Shown: in pieces, positions 1 to 8,620 of the stretch
How positions within the stretch are numbered: the stretch's first letter is position 1
Layout of the letters: the number at the start of each line of letters is the position of its first letter
Position numbers and translations under genes: made by a program
Notes under the pieces: generated by a model
The model's input: only the letters and a program-made list of their open reading frames with translations
What the model was told of the DNA's origin: nothing
The model's database searches: none
Origin: Aliiroseovarius sp. M344
Lineage (GTDB): Bacteria > Pseudomonadota > Alphaproteobacteria > Rhodobacterales > Rhodobacteraceae
Direction: 5' to 3'
DNA length: 64,000 bases
NCBI RefSeq assembly: GCF_025140835.1
Contig: NZ_CP081153.1
Span: forward strand, 1,736,001 to 1,800,000

Positions 1-129
1 CCCGTGATTTGTATGGCGGAAGGCAAAGTGCTTGCCGAAGGCACGCTGGCCGAGATCAAAGCCAACGAACAGGTGATCGAGGCTTATCTGGGCACCGGCC
101 TGAAAAACAAAGAGATGGTGGGCGCATGA
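1..129 (+). CDS. livG: ABC transporter ATP-binding protein, LivG-like (C-terminal end only)
   Basis: This is an open frame from the first base to a TGA at 127-129, giving about 42 residues. The text resembles the end of LivG-type ATPases, where a segment reading VLAEGTLAEI is followed by a short helix and a variable tail. Its stop overlaps the start of the next ATPase gene by four bases (ATGA), as expected for a livG-livF pair. LivG would be one of two cytoplasmic ATPases that power uptake through the LivH/LivM channel encoded downstream. The nucleotide-binding domain lies off the window, so the identification depends on the tail and on the operon context. Confidence 0.75.
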   Translation, partial: PVICMAEGKVLAEGTLAEIKANEQVIEAYLGTGLKNKEMVGA

Positions 130-953
130 GCCAGAACCCCTATCAGGACGTGCGCGGCAACAAGGATGCCTCGATCGTCAATCCAAAAGGTCAGGGTACA
201 TTAATCCCGGCCACCGGCACCGCCCACCAGATGCACACCGGCGATGCGTTTCTGATCGGCGATAGCATGACAGGTGGGTATGGCAAGAGCGGCCCCGACA
301 TCCTGCATGACTGTACGATCGCGGTCGGCAAAGGCGAGATCGCAGTGATCGTCGGCCCAAATGGCGCGGGCAAATCGACGGGTATGAAAGCCATGTTCGG
401 AATGCTGAACCTGCGACAGGGCTCGGTCCGGCTGGATGGTGAGGACATCACCGACCTCAGCCCACAAGCGCGGGTCCGCAAGGGTATGGGGTTCGTGCCG
501 CAAAACCAAAACATCTTCACCTCGATGACGGTGCGCGAAAACCTTGAGATGGGCGCGTTTATCCGTGAAGACGATATTTCGGAAACGATGGCGCAAGTCT
601 TTGAATTATTTCCGATCTTGCATGACAAACGCAACCAGGCGGCGGGCGAATTGTCCGGCGGACAGCGGCAACAGGTGGCCGTCGGCCGCGCGCTTATGAC
701 CAAACCCAAAGTGTTGATGCTGGACGAACCGACCGCGGGCGTCAGCCCCATCGTGATGGACGAGCTTTTTGACCGGATCATCGAGGTCGCACGCACCGGT
801 ATTTCGATCCTGATGGTCGAACAAAATGCCCGCCAAGCGCTTGAAATCGCAGACAAAGGCTATGTGCTGGTGCAGGGGGCCAACGCGCATACCGGCACAG
901 GCAAAGAGCTTCTGGCAGACCCCGAAGTGCGCAAATCGTTTTTGGGGGGCTGA
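126..953 (+). CDS. livF: Branched-chain amino-acid/amide-type ABC transporter ATP-binding protein, LivF-like
   Basis: This is a cytoplasmic ATPase of 275 residues that hydrolyses ATP to drive a LivHM-type importer. Walker A (GPNGAGKST) lies at about residues 77-85, the ABC signature LSGGQ at 176-180, and Walker B (VLMLDEPTAG) from 196. The Q-loop region reads FVPQNQNIFTSMTV, typical of LivF. It has an N-terminal extension of about 45 residues compared with the usual ~235-residue LivF; nothing in the extension is recognisable. The start at 126 is chosen because it overlaps the livG stop in an ATGA and leads straight into coding sequence. Transcription is shared with livG upstream and with the permease genes downstream. 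Confidence 0.92.
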   Translation: MSQNPYQDVRGNKDASIVNPKGQGTLIPATGTAHQMHTGDAFLIGDSMTGGYGKSGPDILHDCTIAVGKGEIAVIVGPNGAGKSTGMKAMFGMLNLRQGSVRLDGEDITDLSPQARVRKGMGFVPQNQNIFTSMTVRENLEMGAFIREDDISETMAQVFELFPILHDKRNQAAGELSGGQRQQVAVGRALMTKPKVLMLDEPTAGVSPIVMDELFDRIIEVARTGISILMVEQNARQALEIADKGYVLVQGANAHTGTGKELLADPEVRKSFLGG

Positions 954-955
954 GC

Positions 956-1297
956 ATGTATCGTTTCGCAATATCCGCCGCTTTCGCCAGCCTGATCGCC
1001 CTGCCCGTCTTCGCACAGGATTGCACGTTTACCACCGAATGTTTTGAGGCCGAGCCGTGCCAAGACACAAGCTTTTCGTTAAGCGCGCAGCTTGGCGAGG
1101 CGAAACTGGTCACTGATTTTGGCGACCTTACCGTCGTCGGCGTAAAGTCCGAAGCGCCGCTGACCACAGTATTTGCCACCGGCGAAGGCGCTGAATACCT
1201 GCTGTCGCGTACCGCAAACGCCGCGCGCTTCACAGCCCATTCCAACGACGGACCCACGTCGATCACCTATATCGGCACCTGTGAGGGAGAGTTCTGA
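956..1297 (+). CDS. Small secreted cysteine-containing protein inside the liv operon
   Basis: This encodes 113 residues with a clear signal peptide (hydrophobic residues about 4-18, then VFAQ|D). The mature part carries cysteines near its start (DCTFTTEC, EPC) and one near its end (GTC), so one or two disulfides in the periplasm are plausible. It starts two bases after the livF stop and its TGA overlaps the livH ATG (TGATG), so it is translated as part of the transporter operon. I do not recognise a family. It is too small to be the LivJ-type binding protein, so a periplasmic accessory role is inferred only from its position. Confidence 0.8.
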   Translation: MYRFAISAAFASLIALPVFAQDCTFTTECFEAEPCQDTSFSLSAQLGEAKLVTDFGDLTVVGVKSEAPLTTVFATGEGAEYLLSRTANAARFTAHSNDGPTSITYIGTCEGEF

Positions 1298-2307
1298 TGG
1301 ATTTTCTGAACGCCATCGTGGCACTTTCCAATTTCGTCCTGATCCCGGCAATGGCTTATGGCAGCCAATTGGCGCTGGGCGCGCTGGGCGTCACCTTGAT
1401 TTATGGCATCCTTAGGTTCTCAAACTTCGCACATGGCGACAGCATGGCCTTTGGGGCGATGGTCACGATCCTCATCACATGGTGGTTTCAGTCCATGGGC
1501 ATATCGATCCAACCCCTGCCCACCGCACTCTTGGCCCTGCCTTTCGGGATTGGCGTGACCGCGTTGATGCTGCTTGCCACCGACCGGTTGGTCTACCGGT
1601 TCTATCGCCAGGTCAAAGCCAAACCGATCATTTTTGTCATGGCCTCAATGGGTGTGATGTTCATCATGAACGGCATTGTACGCTTCATTATCGGCCCCGA
1701 TGATCAACGCTTCGACGATGGCGCACGTTTCATTATCAACGCCCGAGACTTCAAAGAATGGTCAGGTCTGGACGAAGGCCTTGCGTTCAAAACCAGCCAG
1801 GGGCTGACCATTGTGACCGCGGTCATCGTTGTGGCCGTCTTGTTCTGGTTCCTCAACAAAACCCGCACCGGAAAATCCATGCGCGCCTTTTCCGACAACG
1901 AGGATTTGGCCCTTCTGTCCGGGATCAATCCCGAACGGGTCGTCATGATCACATGGATCATCGTCGCAGGTCTGATCACCATCGCGGGTGTTTTGTATGG
2001 GTTGGACAAAAGCTTCAAACCTTTCACCTATTTCCAGCTTCTTCTGCCGATCTTCGCTTCGGCCATTGTTGGTGGATTGGGCAACCCACTTGGTGCAATT
2101 GCAGGCGGCTTCGTCATCGCCTTTTCAGAAGTGACCGTCACTTATGCGTGGAAAAAGGTCGCGACCTATGTGCTGCCGGAAAGTCTGGAGCCGTCCGGCC
2201 TCGTCCAGCTTTTGTCCACTGACTATAAATTTGCGGTTAGCTTCGTCATTCTGATCGTCGTTTTGCTGTTCAAACCCACGGGTCTTTTCAAGGGGCAATC
2301 GGTATGA
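1297..2307 (+). CDS. livH: ABC transporter permease, LivH-like
   Basis: This is an inner-membrane permease of 336 residues with several strongly hydrophobic segments spread over its whole length. The N-terminal region reads GALGVTLIYGILRFSN, matching the start of LivH-type permeases, and the segment AIVGGLGNPLGAIAGG near residue 265 is the typical permease loop that contacts the ATPase. With LivM it forms the channel for amino acids or short amides; the substrate cannot be read from the sequence. It overlaps the upstream secreted-protein gene by one base and livM by four bases (ATGA). Confidence 0.93.
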   Translation: MDFLNAIVALSNFVLIPAMAYGSQLALGALGVTLIYGILRFSNFAHGDSMAFGAMVTILITWWFQSMGISIQPLPTALLALPFGIGVTALMLLATDRLVYRFYRQVKAKPIIFVMASMGVMFIMNGIVRFIIGPDDQRFDDGARFIINARDFKEWSGLDEGLAFKTSQGLTIVTAVIVVAVLFWFLNKTRTGKSMRAFSDNEDLALLSGINPERVVMITWIIVAGLITIAGVLYGLDKSFKPFTYFQLLLPIFASAIVGGLGNPLGAIAGGFVIAFSEVTVTYAWKKVATYVLPESLEPSGLVQLLSTDYKFAVSFVILIVVLLFKPTGLFKGQSV

Positions 2308-3659
2308 GCCAGTCCATTCGCACGCCGCTGCTATTCGCGCTGGTCGCGCTTCTGTTCATCCTGCAAGGGTCAACCGATTGGTGGATTTTCGCAGGCAGCT
2401 GGAACGCATCGCTGACCATCCTGAACATGGCGCTGATCTCAGCCATCATGGCCCTGGGGGTTAACCTGCAATGGGGCTACGCGGGTCTGTTCAACGTCGG
2501 CATCATGGGCTTCGTGGCGCTGGGCGGTCTGGCAACCGTGCTTGTGGCAATGCCCCACACCCCCGGCACATGGAGTGCGGGCGGCCTGAACATCCTTGCC
2601 GGGCTTATCCTTGGCGCCGGTACCATCATGCTGGTCGTGTGGCAGAACAAGCGAATGGCCCCGGGCCTTGCGCGCAGTCTGACCATGCTGGCGACCCTGA
2701 TTTTGGGATTTGTCATCTTTCGCTGGGTCTTTGACGCGGGCGTCATCGGCGTCGAGGCGGTGAACCCGGCGCAAACAGGTTATCTGGGGGGCCTGAACCC
2801 CGGTGGGCCAGACAATTACCGCGCCCATGGCTATATGACGTTGTTAGCCTGGCCGGTTGGCGGGCTGCTGGCCGCTGGGGCTGCGTGGATCGTCGGAAAA
2901 ACGGCGCTTGGCCTTCGGTCTGATTATCTGGCCATTGCCACGCTTGGCATCGCCGAGATCATTCTGGCAGTTCTCAAGAACGAGGATTGGATGGCGCGCG
3001 GCGTGAAAAACGTAATCGGCCTGCCCCGCCCGGTGCCATATGAAATCGACCTGCAGCAAAGCGCCGATTTCGTGGCCAAAGCAGATGCCTGGGGTGTGGA
3101 TACTACCACCGCGTCGACCATCGCTGTGAAGCTGTCCTATTCGGCCCTGTTCACCGTGGTGCTGATCGTGCTGATCATTTTGGCGCAGCTGTCGCTCAAT
3201 TCGCCTTGGGGCCGCATGATGCGGGCCATTCGCGACAACGAGGTCGCCGCGCAGGCGATGGGCAAGGATGTCACCCGCCGACACCTGCAAATCTTTGTGC
3301 TCGGTTCGGCGCTTTGCGGTCTGGCGGGGGCGATGATGACGACGCTCGATGGGCAGCTGACGCCGGGCACCTACCAACCGCTGCGGTATACGTTCCTGAT
3401 CTGGGTGATGGTGATCGTTGGCGGGTCCGGCAACAATCTGGGCTCGGTACTGGGCGCGTTCCTGATCTGGTTCTTATGGATTCAGGTCGAGCCGATTGGC
3501 TATTGGTTCATGTCGCTGGTCACTTCTGGAATGGCGGACGGGTCCGCGCTGAAAACGCACCTGCTGGATTCAGCGGCACACATGCGCCTGTTCTCGATGG
3601 GGGTCATCCTGCTTTTGGTCCTGCGCTTTAGCCCAAGGGGCCTCATTCCCGAGAAATAA
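2304..3659 (+). CDS. livM: ABC transporter permease, LivM-like
   Basis: This is an inner-membrane permease of 451 residues and the partner of LivH. The conserved segments LGVNLQWGYAGLFNVG (about residues 51-66) and GSGNNLGSVLGAFLIW near residue 375 are typical of LivM, and RSDYLAIATLGIAEI marks the central domain. It is somewhat longer than most LivM proteins because of two loops rich in Gly, Pro and Asn (about residues 155-175 and 245-275) that are predicted to be outside the membrane. It is the last gene of the transporter operon; only eight bases separate it from the nucleotidyltransferase gene, which may be co-transcribed. Confidence 0.93.
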   Translation: MSQSIRTPLLFALVALLFILQGSTDWWIFAGSWNASLTILNMALISAIMALGVNLQWGYAGLFNVGIMGFVALGGLATVLVAMPHTPGTWSAGGLNILAGLILGAGTIMLVVWQNKRMAPGLARSLTMLATLILGFVIFRWVFDAGVIGVEAVNPAQTGYLGGLNPGGPDNYRAHGYMTLLAWPVGGLLAAGAAWIVGKTALGLRSDYLAIATLGIAEIILAVLKNEDWMARGVKNVIGLPRPVPYEIDLQQSADFVAKADAWGVDTTTASTIAVKLSYSALFTVVLIVLIILAQLSLNSPWGRMMRAIRDNEVAAQAMGKDVTRRHLQIFVLGSALCGLAGAMMTTLDGQLTPGTYQPLRYTFLIWVMVIVGGSGNNLGSVLGAFLIWFLWIQVEPIGYWFMSLVTSGMADGSALKTHLLDSAAHMRLFSMGVILLLVLRFSPRGLIPEK

Positions 3660-3667
3660 GGCCAGCC

Positions 3668-4258
3668 ATGCACCCTGCCCCAACCCTTGCTGTGCTTATC
3701 ATGGCCGCAGGTCGATCACTGCGGATGGGGCAGGACAAGCTCTTGCTGTGTGATCAAAACGGCCAGACTTTGCTAGAAGATCGGATAATAGCCGCAACAC
3801 ACAACGGATACCGGGTTTTCGTGGCTTTGCCACCCGACACGCCGGATAGGTTGCGTATCGTTCAGAATGGACATGCCACACCATTGATCTGCCCGAACGC
3901 AGCTCAGGGTCTGGGCCACAGCTTGTCTCAGGCCGTGGCACAACTGCCACCTGGTCTTGATAGTGTCTTGATCATGCTGGCAGATATGCCAGCCCTTTCT
4001 GCCAACGATCTGGAACAAGTCTGCGCCGCATTCGATCCCGGGCGCATTGTGCGCGGGGCAACACCGGACCGGGTGCCCGGCCACCCGGTGCTTATCCCAG
4101 CGCAATATCTTGATCGGTTAACACGGCTCATCGGCGATAGCGGCGCACAAAACGCCTTAAAAGACTTGCCACTAAAATTGGTGCCCTTGCCGGAAAAGAA
4201 CGCAATTTGGGATGTGGATACACCCGACGACTGGCAGGCATGGTCGAAAGATCATTAG
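3668..4258 (+). CDS. MobA/MocA-like nucleotidyltransferase
   Basis: This cytoplasmic protein of 196 residues has an NTP_transf_3 fold. The signature AAGRSLRMGQDK at residues 13-24 binds the nucleotide, LADMPAL near residue 103 supplies the metal-binding aspartate, and VDTPDDW near the end is the usual closing motif. MocA-type enzymes add CMP to molybdopterin to make the cytosine-dinucleotide cofactor of xanthine dehydrogenase-like enzymes. Family membership is clear, but MocA function is inferred, because no molybdoenzyme or XdhC-type gene is nearby. It starts eight bases after livM, so it is probably transcribed with the transporter. Confidence 0.8.
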   Translation: MHPAPTLAVLIMAAGRSLRMGQDKLLLCDQNGQTLLEDRIIAATHNGYRVFVALPPDTPDRLRIVQNGHATPLICPNAAQGLGHSLSQAVAQLPPGLDSVLIMLADMPALSANDLEQVCAAFDPGRIVRGATPDRVPGHPVLIPAQYLDRLTRLIGDSGAQNALKDLPLKLVPLPEKNAIWDVDTPDDWQAWSKDH

Positions 4259-4285
4259 GCGTCAGCGACGTTCAGACCGCTGATC

Positions 4286-4960
4286 CTAGCCAAAAAGCAC
4301 CGCAGCTTCGCGTTCGTCCAAAATCGGGCGGGTCTGAATATAGGATGCGAGCCCTTGACGGCTGGAAAGCTTGGGCAGAAGCGTCATGATTTCCTGCGCA
4401 GTATCCGGTTCTACGGCCCTGATCTGGTCCATATCAGGCCACAGGCTTTCAACCCAATCATCACCAGTCTGAACAAGTTCATAGGTATCGAACAGCAAAT
4501 GAACAAAAGTCGGGTTCACGCTGGGATCCGGTACAAAAAAGCCCGCCTTTACCAGATGTTTTGCAGGACACAGCACTTCGTCCACCCCGAAAAGGAGTGC
4601 GATTTTAGGATCCGAAACCAAGACCAAATGCTCGCCTGTCAGCAGCGTGGTGCTTTCGTTTCCATCAGCTGTGTAACGACGCATCGGCAATCCGATGTCG
4701 TCTTGAGGGCGCGAAGTTCCAACCCAGCGAAGTGTGGAAAAACCACCGCTAAGAACTTTTACTTGGTCCCCAATCTGCAAGTCGCGGGCCGCAACCGATC
4801 CGCGAAGCGTTTCGATACGTGTATTGGCTGACACCCCAGAAGACGTGATGCCATTGCGGGAATGCCGTCCGCGCATTGGATCATGCTGTGGTGAAGTTGT
4901 CGAACACCCCGTCCAATGGATCGGAATGGATTCCTGTACTCGGATGTCACGCAAGCTCAA
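4286..4960 (-). CDS. Stand-alone Hint-domain protein
   Basis: This encodes 224 residues. The central part matches the Hint (Hedgehog/intein) fold common in Rhodobacterales: VSANTRIETLRG, then LQIGDQVKVLSGG, then LRWVG, then LTGEHLVLVSDP and FVHLLFDTYELVQTG. No secretion domain or calcium-binding repeats are attached. The usual Hint nucleophile is Cys or Ser/Thr at the domain start; here the junction reads GVSANTRIETL, so autoprocessing is uncertain. The longest frame starts at TTG (4960) with an AGGGG seven bases upstream; an ATG at 4876 is the alternative. It faces the nucleotidyltransferase gene and ends 27 bases from it. A role is not known. Confidence 0.75.
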   Translation of the reverse strand: MSLRDIRVQESIPIHWTGCSTTSPQHDPMRGRHSRNGITSSGVSANTRIETLRGSVAARDLQIGDQVKVLSGGFSTLRWVGTSRPQDDIGLPMRRYTADGNESTTLLTGEHLVLVSDPKIALLFGVDEVLCPAKHLVKAGFFVPDPSVNPTFVHLLFDTYELVQTGDDWVESLWPDMDQIRAVEPDTAQEIMTLLPKLSSRQGLASYIQTRPILDEREAAVLFG

Positions 4961-5224
4961 CTGAAAAACCCCTAAAAACTAACCGAAACACTCACCCCGG
5001 TAATCGTTTTCTAATACAAGTTTGTGCCCAAATTATGAAGGAAAGGTTTGAAAATACGTGCATTTTCTATTTTTCCGAGAATTTGGGCGGGTGTCTGCCA
5101 TATTGCTGTCGCTTTTTTCCTGGTTTGGAAGACCGATTGGGCATTTGTGGAAGGCGTTACGCATCACTTCGCTTTCGTGATTCTCAGCTCCCCCTTCGCG
5201 CCCACAAAACGGAGGTCGCTGGCT

Positions 5225-6334
5225 CTACAGATCGTTTAGCGCCATCAGCAGGTCATCCAGCAACTCTGTTGTCGGCTCACACCCGACAGACAGGCGCACA
5301 AACCCATCCGCAACGTCATCCCCCCACCGCGCACGGCGTTCGGCAGAGCTGTGAACACCGCCGAAGGATGTGGCAGGTCTGAGCAAGCGGCAGGACGAGA
5401 TAAACCGCTCTGCCGAGTCCTTGTCTGCAAGGGTCAGGCCAAGCAGGAACCCGAAGGCGGACATCTGCTGTTTGGCCAGATTATGTGACGGGTCGCCCGG
5501 CAGGCCGGGATACCGGATGGCACTGATGGTCGGATGATCGGCCAACGCCTGCGCCAGCGCCTCTGCGGTCTGGCACATCCTCTCAAACCGCACCTCCAAG
5601 GTTTCGAGGCCGCGATGCAGAAGCCATGCCGCATGGGGCGCGGGGATCGCCCCTGACACTTTGCGCCACTCTAAAACTGCCTCACGGATCGCGGGGTCAC
5701 GCGTTGCCACATGGCCCATCAAAACATCTGAATGCCCACCCGGCGCTTTGGTGTCCGAGGCAACAACGACATCTGCCTCAAGGTCCAGCGGTCGTTGGCC
5801 GAACGGTGTCATCGTGGTGTTGTCCACAATCGTCCGCCCGCCCTGCCCGCGCACGGCCTGCGCGATTGCTGAGATATCACACAGATCAAGGCCGGGGTTG
5901 GATGGGCTTTCCATGAACACCACGTCAATTTCACCAAACCCACCATCCGCAAAGGCGCGGGTCGGTCTTTCGATGATATTTATGCCAAGCTGCGACAGGA
6001 ACCGGGCCGACAAAAGTCGGGTGACGTAATAGCCGTCGGATGGGATCAGCAGCGTCTGTCCGGCCTTCAACGTTGCAAACAAGGCCGCCGAGATCGCGGC
6101 CATGCCTGAGGGAAAAGCAACACAAGGCGCATCCTCAAGCACCGACAAGCTGTGCTCCAGCGCTTCCCAAGTCGGGTTGTCGACCCGCCCGTATGCCGCC
6201 GCACCGTCAGGGTCGCCTGGCAAGTGAAACATTGAACTTGAAACAAGCGGCAAGGCCACCGGATCGCCCTTCGACAGGGCCTGCCCGCGCAGGTGCAACA
6301 GATCAGCCGCAATTCTTTGAGCGTGTTTGTCCAT
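5225..6334 (-). CDS. Cys/Met metabolism PLP-dependent enzyme (cystathionine gamma-lyase/synthase family)
   Basis: This is a cytoplasmic PLP enzyme of about 369 residues that acts on sulfur amino acids (elimination or replacement at the gamma carbon of homoserine derivatives or cystathionine). The Schiff-base lysine lies in SDTKAPGGHSD (K near 196), the aspartate that contacts the pyridine nitrogen in IVDNTT (about 171), and YGRVDNPTWEALE near 48-60 is the family's N-terminal motif. A lyase cannot be told from a synthase by these motifs. The start at ATG 6334 is preferred; a longer frame begins with TTG at 6364. It is transcribed alone, between the Hint gene and tRNA-Leu. Confidence 0.85.
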   Translation of the reverse strand: MDKHAQRIAADLLHLRGQALSKGDPVALPLVSSSMFHLPGDPDGAAAYGRVDNPTWEALEHSLSVLEDAPCVAFPSGMAAISAALFATLKAGQTLLIPSDGYYVTRLLSARFLSQLGINIIERPTRAFADGGFGEIDVVFMESPSNPGLDLCDISAIAQAVRGQGGRTIVDNTTMTPFGQRPLDLEADVVVASDTKAPGGHSDVLMGHVATRDPAIREAVLEWRKVSGAIPAPHAAWLLHRGLETLEVRFERMCQTAEALAQALADHPTISAIRYPGLPGDPSHNLAKQQMSAFGFLLGLTLADKDSAERFISSCRLLRPATSFGGVHSSAERRARWGDDVADGFVRLSVGCEPTTELLDDLLMALNDL

Positions 6335-6403
6335 ACCGTCCAGCCCCCGCGCCACATCGCGCAAAGATGCGCCATATGACGACAGTTCTATCTAAAATCG
6401 GAG

Positions 6404-6489
6404 TGGTGCCCAAGGAGAGACTCGAACTCTCACGCCCGTGAAGGCGGGGGATTTTGAATCCCCTGCGTCTACCATTCCGCCACTTGGGC
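6404..6489 (-). tRNA. tRNA-Leu (anticodon CAA)
   Basis: Read on the minus strand, the gene begins GCCCAAGTGGCGGAATGG and ends CTTGGGCACCA, so the acceptor stem pairs over seven bases and CCA is encoded. The anticodon arm is GGGATTCAAAATCCC with anticodon CAA. A long variable arm (CGCCTTCACGGGCG) marks a class II tRNA, as expected for leucine. The length is 86 bases. Confidence 0.97.
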
Positions 6490-6564
6490 ACTGCGATGGG
6501 ATTACCCAAGCGCCGGGGCAAGGTCAACGAGGTTTTTGCCCTGCCCGATGTGATTTTTCACGAT

Positions 6565-7917
6565 CTAGAACATGACCCCGACCAGCCACAACGTGATGCC
6601 CGGAAAGGCCACCAGAACCACAACGCGGATCAGGTCGGACAACACAAACGGAGCCACCCCGCGATAGGTTGCCGACATCGGAATGTCGCGCGCCATCGAG
6701 TTGATGATGAACAGGTTCATGCCAACGGGTGGCGTGATCAACCCGACCTCAACCACGATCAGGGCAAGTATGCCGAACCAGATCCCCGCTTCCTCTGGGG
6801 TCAGGCCAAAGTCGAGCACCTCGATGATCGGATAGAAAATTGGAATGGTCAGCAGGATCATCGAAAGGCTGTCCATCACGCAGCCGAAGATCAAATAGGC
6901 CACCAGCATGAGCGTCAGCACAACCAGCGGAGAATAGCCCTGCGATGTCACCCATTCGGCCAGCATTTGCGGGGCTTGGGTAAAGGCAAGGAACGAGTTG
7001 AAAATCTGGGCGCCCAGCACGATGAAAAAGATCATCGCAGTTGATTGCGCGGTCGACAGGATACTGTCCAGAAAACCCTTCCACGTCAGCCCACCCGTCA
7101 GGACACCATAAAGCCCGGTTGCCACAGCCCCCACCGCCGCACCTTCGGTCGGTGTGAACAGCGCTTGCACGCCCGTCTTTGTCCAGTTCCAATCACCAGC
7201 AATCCCGCCCATGACGAGGCCGAAAATGACCACCACGGGCCAAATAGACAGAAGTGTTTTGAACCGGTGACTATAGGGCACGCGGTCGGCTGTTGTTGCG
7301 CTGTCAGGGTTGATGCGCACCATGATCGCCACGGTCAGCATATAGCCCAAGGCGGCCAGAATACCGGGCACGAGGGCCGCAATAAACATCTTCACGATGT
7401 TCTGTTCGGTCAGGATCGCATAGATCACCAGAATAACAGAAGGCGGGATCAGGATGCCCAGAGTGCCGCCTGCCGCCAGAACGCCAGTCGACAGCGCATC
7501 GGAATAGCCACGTTTGCGCATCTCGGGCAAGGCCACCTGCCCCATTGTCGAGGCGGTCGCCAGCGATGATCCGCAAACCGCGCCGAAGCCCGCACAGGCC
7601 CCGACAGCTGCCATGGCCACGCCGCCCTTGCGATGTCCCAACCAGTCGCTCGCCGCTTCAAACAACGCGCCGGACATACCGGACTTGGTGGCAAACTGCC
7701 CCATCAGAAGAAACAGCGGCACGATCGACAGCGAATAGCTGGAAAAGGTATCATAAGACAAAGACTTAAGTTGGCTAAGGGTTACCGACGGATGCCCCAT
7801 CAGGTACCAGATACCGAAAAATCCTGTCAGCCCCATCGCAAGCCCGATGGGCAGACGCAGGAAGATTGCCAACAGCATCAGCGCAAAGGCGACAATTGCA
7901 AGTTCGATCCCGGTCAT
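6565..7917 (-). CDS. dctM: TRAP transporter large permease (DctM-like), operon 1
   Basis: This is an inner-membrane protein of 450 residues with about a dozen hydrophobic segments, the large channel subunit of a sodium-driven TRAP importer. The N-terminal LRLPIGLAMGLTG, the stretch GAVCGSSLATASTMG and the C-terminal TPPVGMNLFIIN are hallmark DctM sequences. It overlaps dctQ by four bases (ATGA), so translation is coupled. It is the last gene of the operon, which runs dctP-dctQ-dctM. The substrate is unknown; organic acids are typical of the family. Confidence 0.95.
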   Translation of the reverse strand: MTGIELAIVAFALMLLAIFLRLPIGLAMGLTGFFGIWYLMGHPSVTLSQLKSLSYDTFSSYSLSIVPLFLLMGQFATKSGMSGALFEAASDWLGHRKGGVAMAAVGACAGFGAVCGSSLATASTMGQVALPEMRKRGYSDALSTGVLAAGGTLGILIPPSVILVIYAILTEQNIVKMFIAALVPGILAALGYMLTVAIMVRINPDSATTADRVPYSHRFKTLLSIWPVVVIFGLVMGGIAGDWNWTKTGVQALFTPTEGAAVGAVATGLYGVLTGGLTWKGFLDSILSTAQSTAMIFFIVLGAQIFNSFLAFTQAPQMLAEWVTSQGYSPLVVLTLMLVAYLIFGCVMDSLSMILLTIPIFYPIIEVLDFGLTPEEAGIWFGILALIVVEVGLITPPVGMNLFIINSMARDIPMSATYRGVAPFVLSDLIRVVVLVAFPGITLWLVGVMF

Positions 7918-8498
7918 ACCCGTTGCTCCTTACCGTCAAGCACCCAGTTGAAAGACCGCCAGACGGAGTAAGCGGCAACGATCAGGAAAAAGGCAGCACC
8001 GATCAGGCAAAGCCCAAACGGGATCCACAACGGAATTTCCAATTCATAGGTGCTTTCGGCAAAGAAGGGTTTCGACCCCATGCCAAATATGCTGCGTACG
8101 GCGTCCGAGCCGAAAGGGAATTTCTCGCCAAACCCAAGCCACAACCGCCAGAGGATGATAAAAGCAGCACCTGTCAGGAACAGGTCACCGATCAGGCCAA
8201 GGATCGCCTGCGTCCGGTCCGACAGTTTGGAAATGAAAATATCGACTGTCACATGTCCACGTTTCAGCTGACACCATGGCATAAAGGCAAACACCGCCAC
8301 GGCGCAGCCCATTTCGACGATCTCGTAGTCACCTTTTACGGGGCTCAAACCAAAACCCGAAAACGTCCGGCCGATGATCGAAACAACGGTGGTCAGGGCG
8401 ATTGCGACCAAAATAGCGCCCCCGGAATAGGCCATCCAGCGACTGGCAAATTCCATGATGCGGCCCACACGGACCTGTGCTGATTTCGCAATAGCCAC
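7914..8498 (-). CDS. dctQ: TRAP transporter small permease (DctQ-like), operon 1
   Basis: This is an inner-membrane protein of 194 residues with about four hydrophobic segments. It contains the DctQ-type stretch YEIVEMGCAVAVFAFMPWCQ followed by KRGHVTVD. DctQ pairs with DctM and is required for transport. Translation begins at GTG (8498) behind a GGGGGAAC ribosome site. The gene lies 122 bases downstream of dctP and overlaps dctM by four bases. Confidence 0.92.
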   Translation of the reverse strand: MAIAKSAQVRVGRIMEFASRWMAYSGGAILVAIALTTVVSIIGRTFSGFGLSPVKGDYEIVEMGCAVAVFAFMPWCQLKRGHVTVDIFISKLSDRTQAILGLIGDLFLTGAAFIILWRLWLGFGEKFPFGSDAVRSIFGMGSKPFFAESTYELEIPLWIPFGLCLIGAAFFLIVAAYSVWRSFNWVLDGKEQRV

Positions 8499-8573
8499 GA
8501 TGTTCCCCCAGTTTCTTCAGGCAGCGCCCCGCGTGCAACGTTGACGGTAACATTTTACTGAAACGCGGCGCAC

Positions 8574-8604
8574 AAAAAACTCCGGGCAACATGGTCGCCC
8601 GGAG
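8574..8604 (-). terminator. Hairpin with T-tract between dctP and dctQ (operon 1)
   Basis: On the minus strand, CTCCGGGC and GCCCGGAG form a perfect 8-bp stem around a nine-base loop, followed by six T residues. It lies just after the dctP stop. It would act as a partial terminator or 3'-end stabiliser that lets the binding protein be made in excess over the membrane subunits. Confidence 0.75.
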
Positions 8605-8620
8605 CTGTAACTGTCTTGGA

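Noticed and set aside
5048..5239. 63-codon frame with a hydrophobic stretch between the Hint gene and the PLP-enzyme gene
   Set aside because: It begins at TTG, has no convincing ribosome site and overlaps the PLP-enzyme end; no support as a gene.
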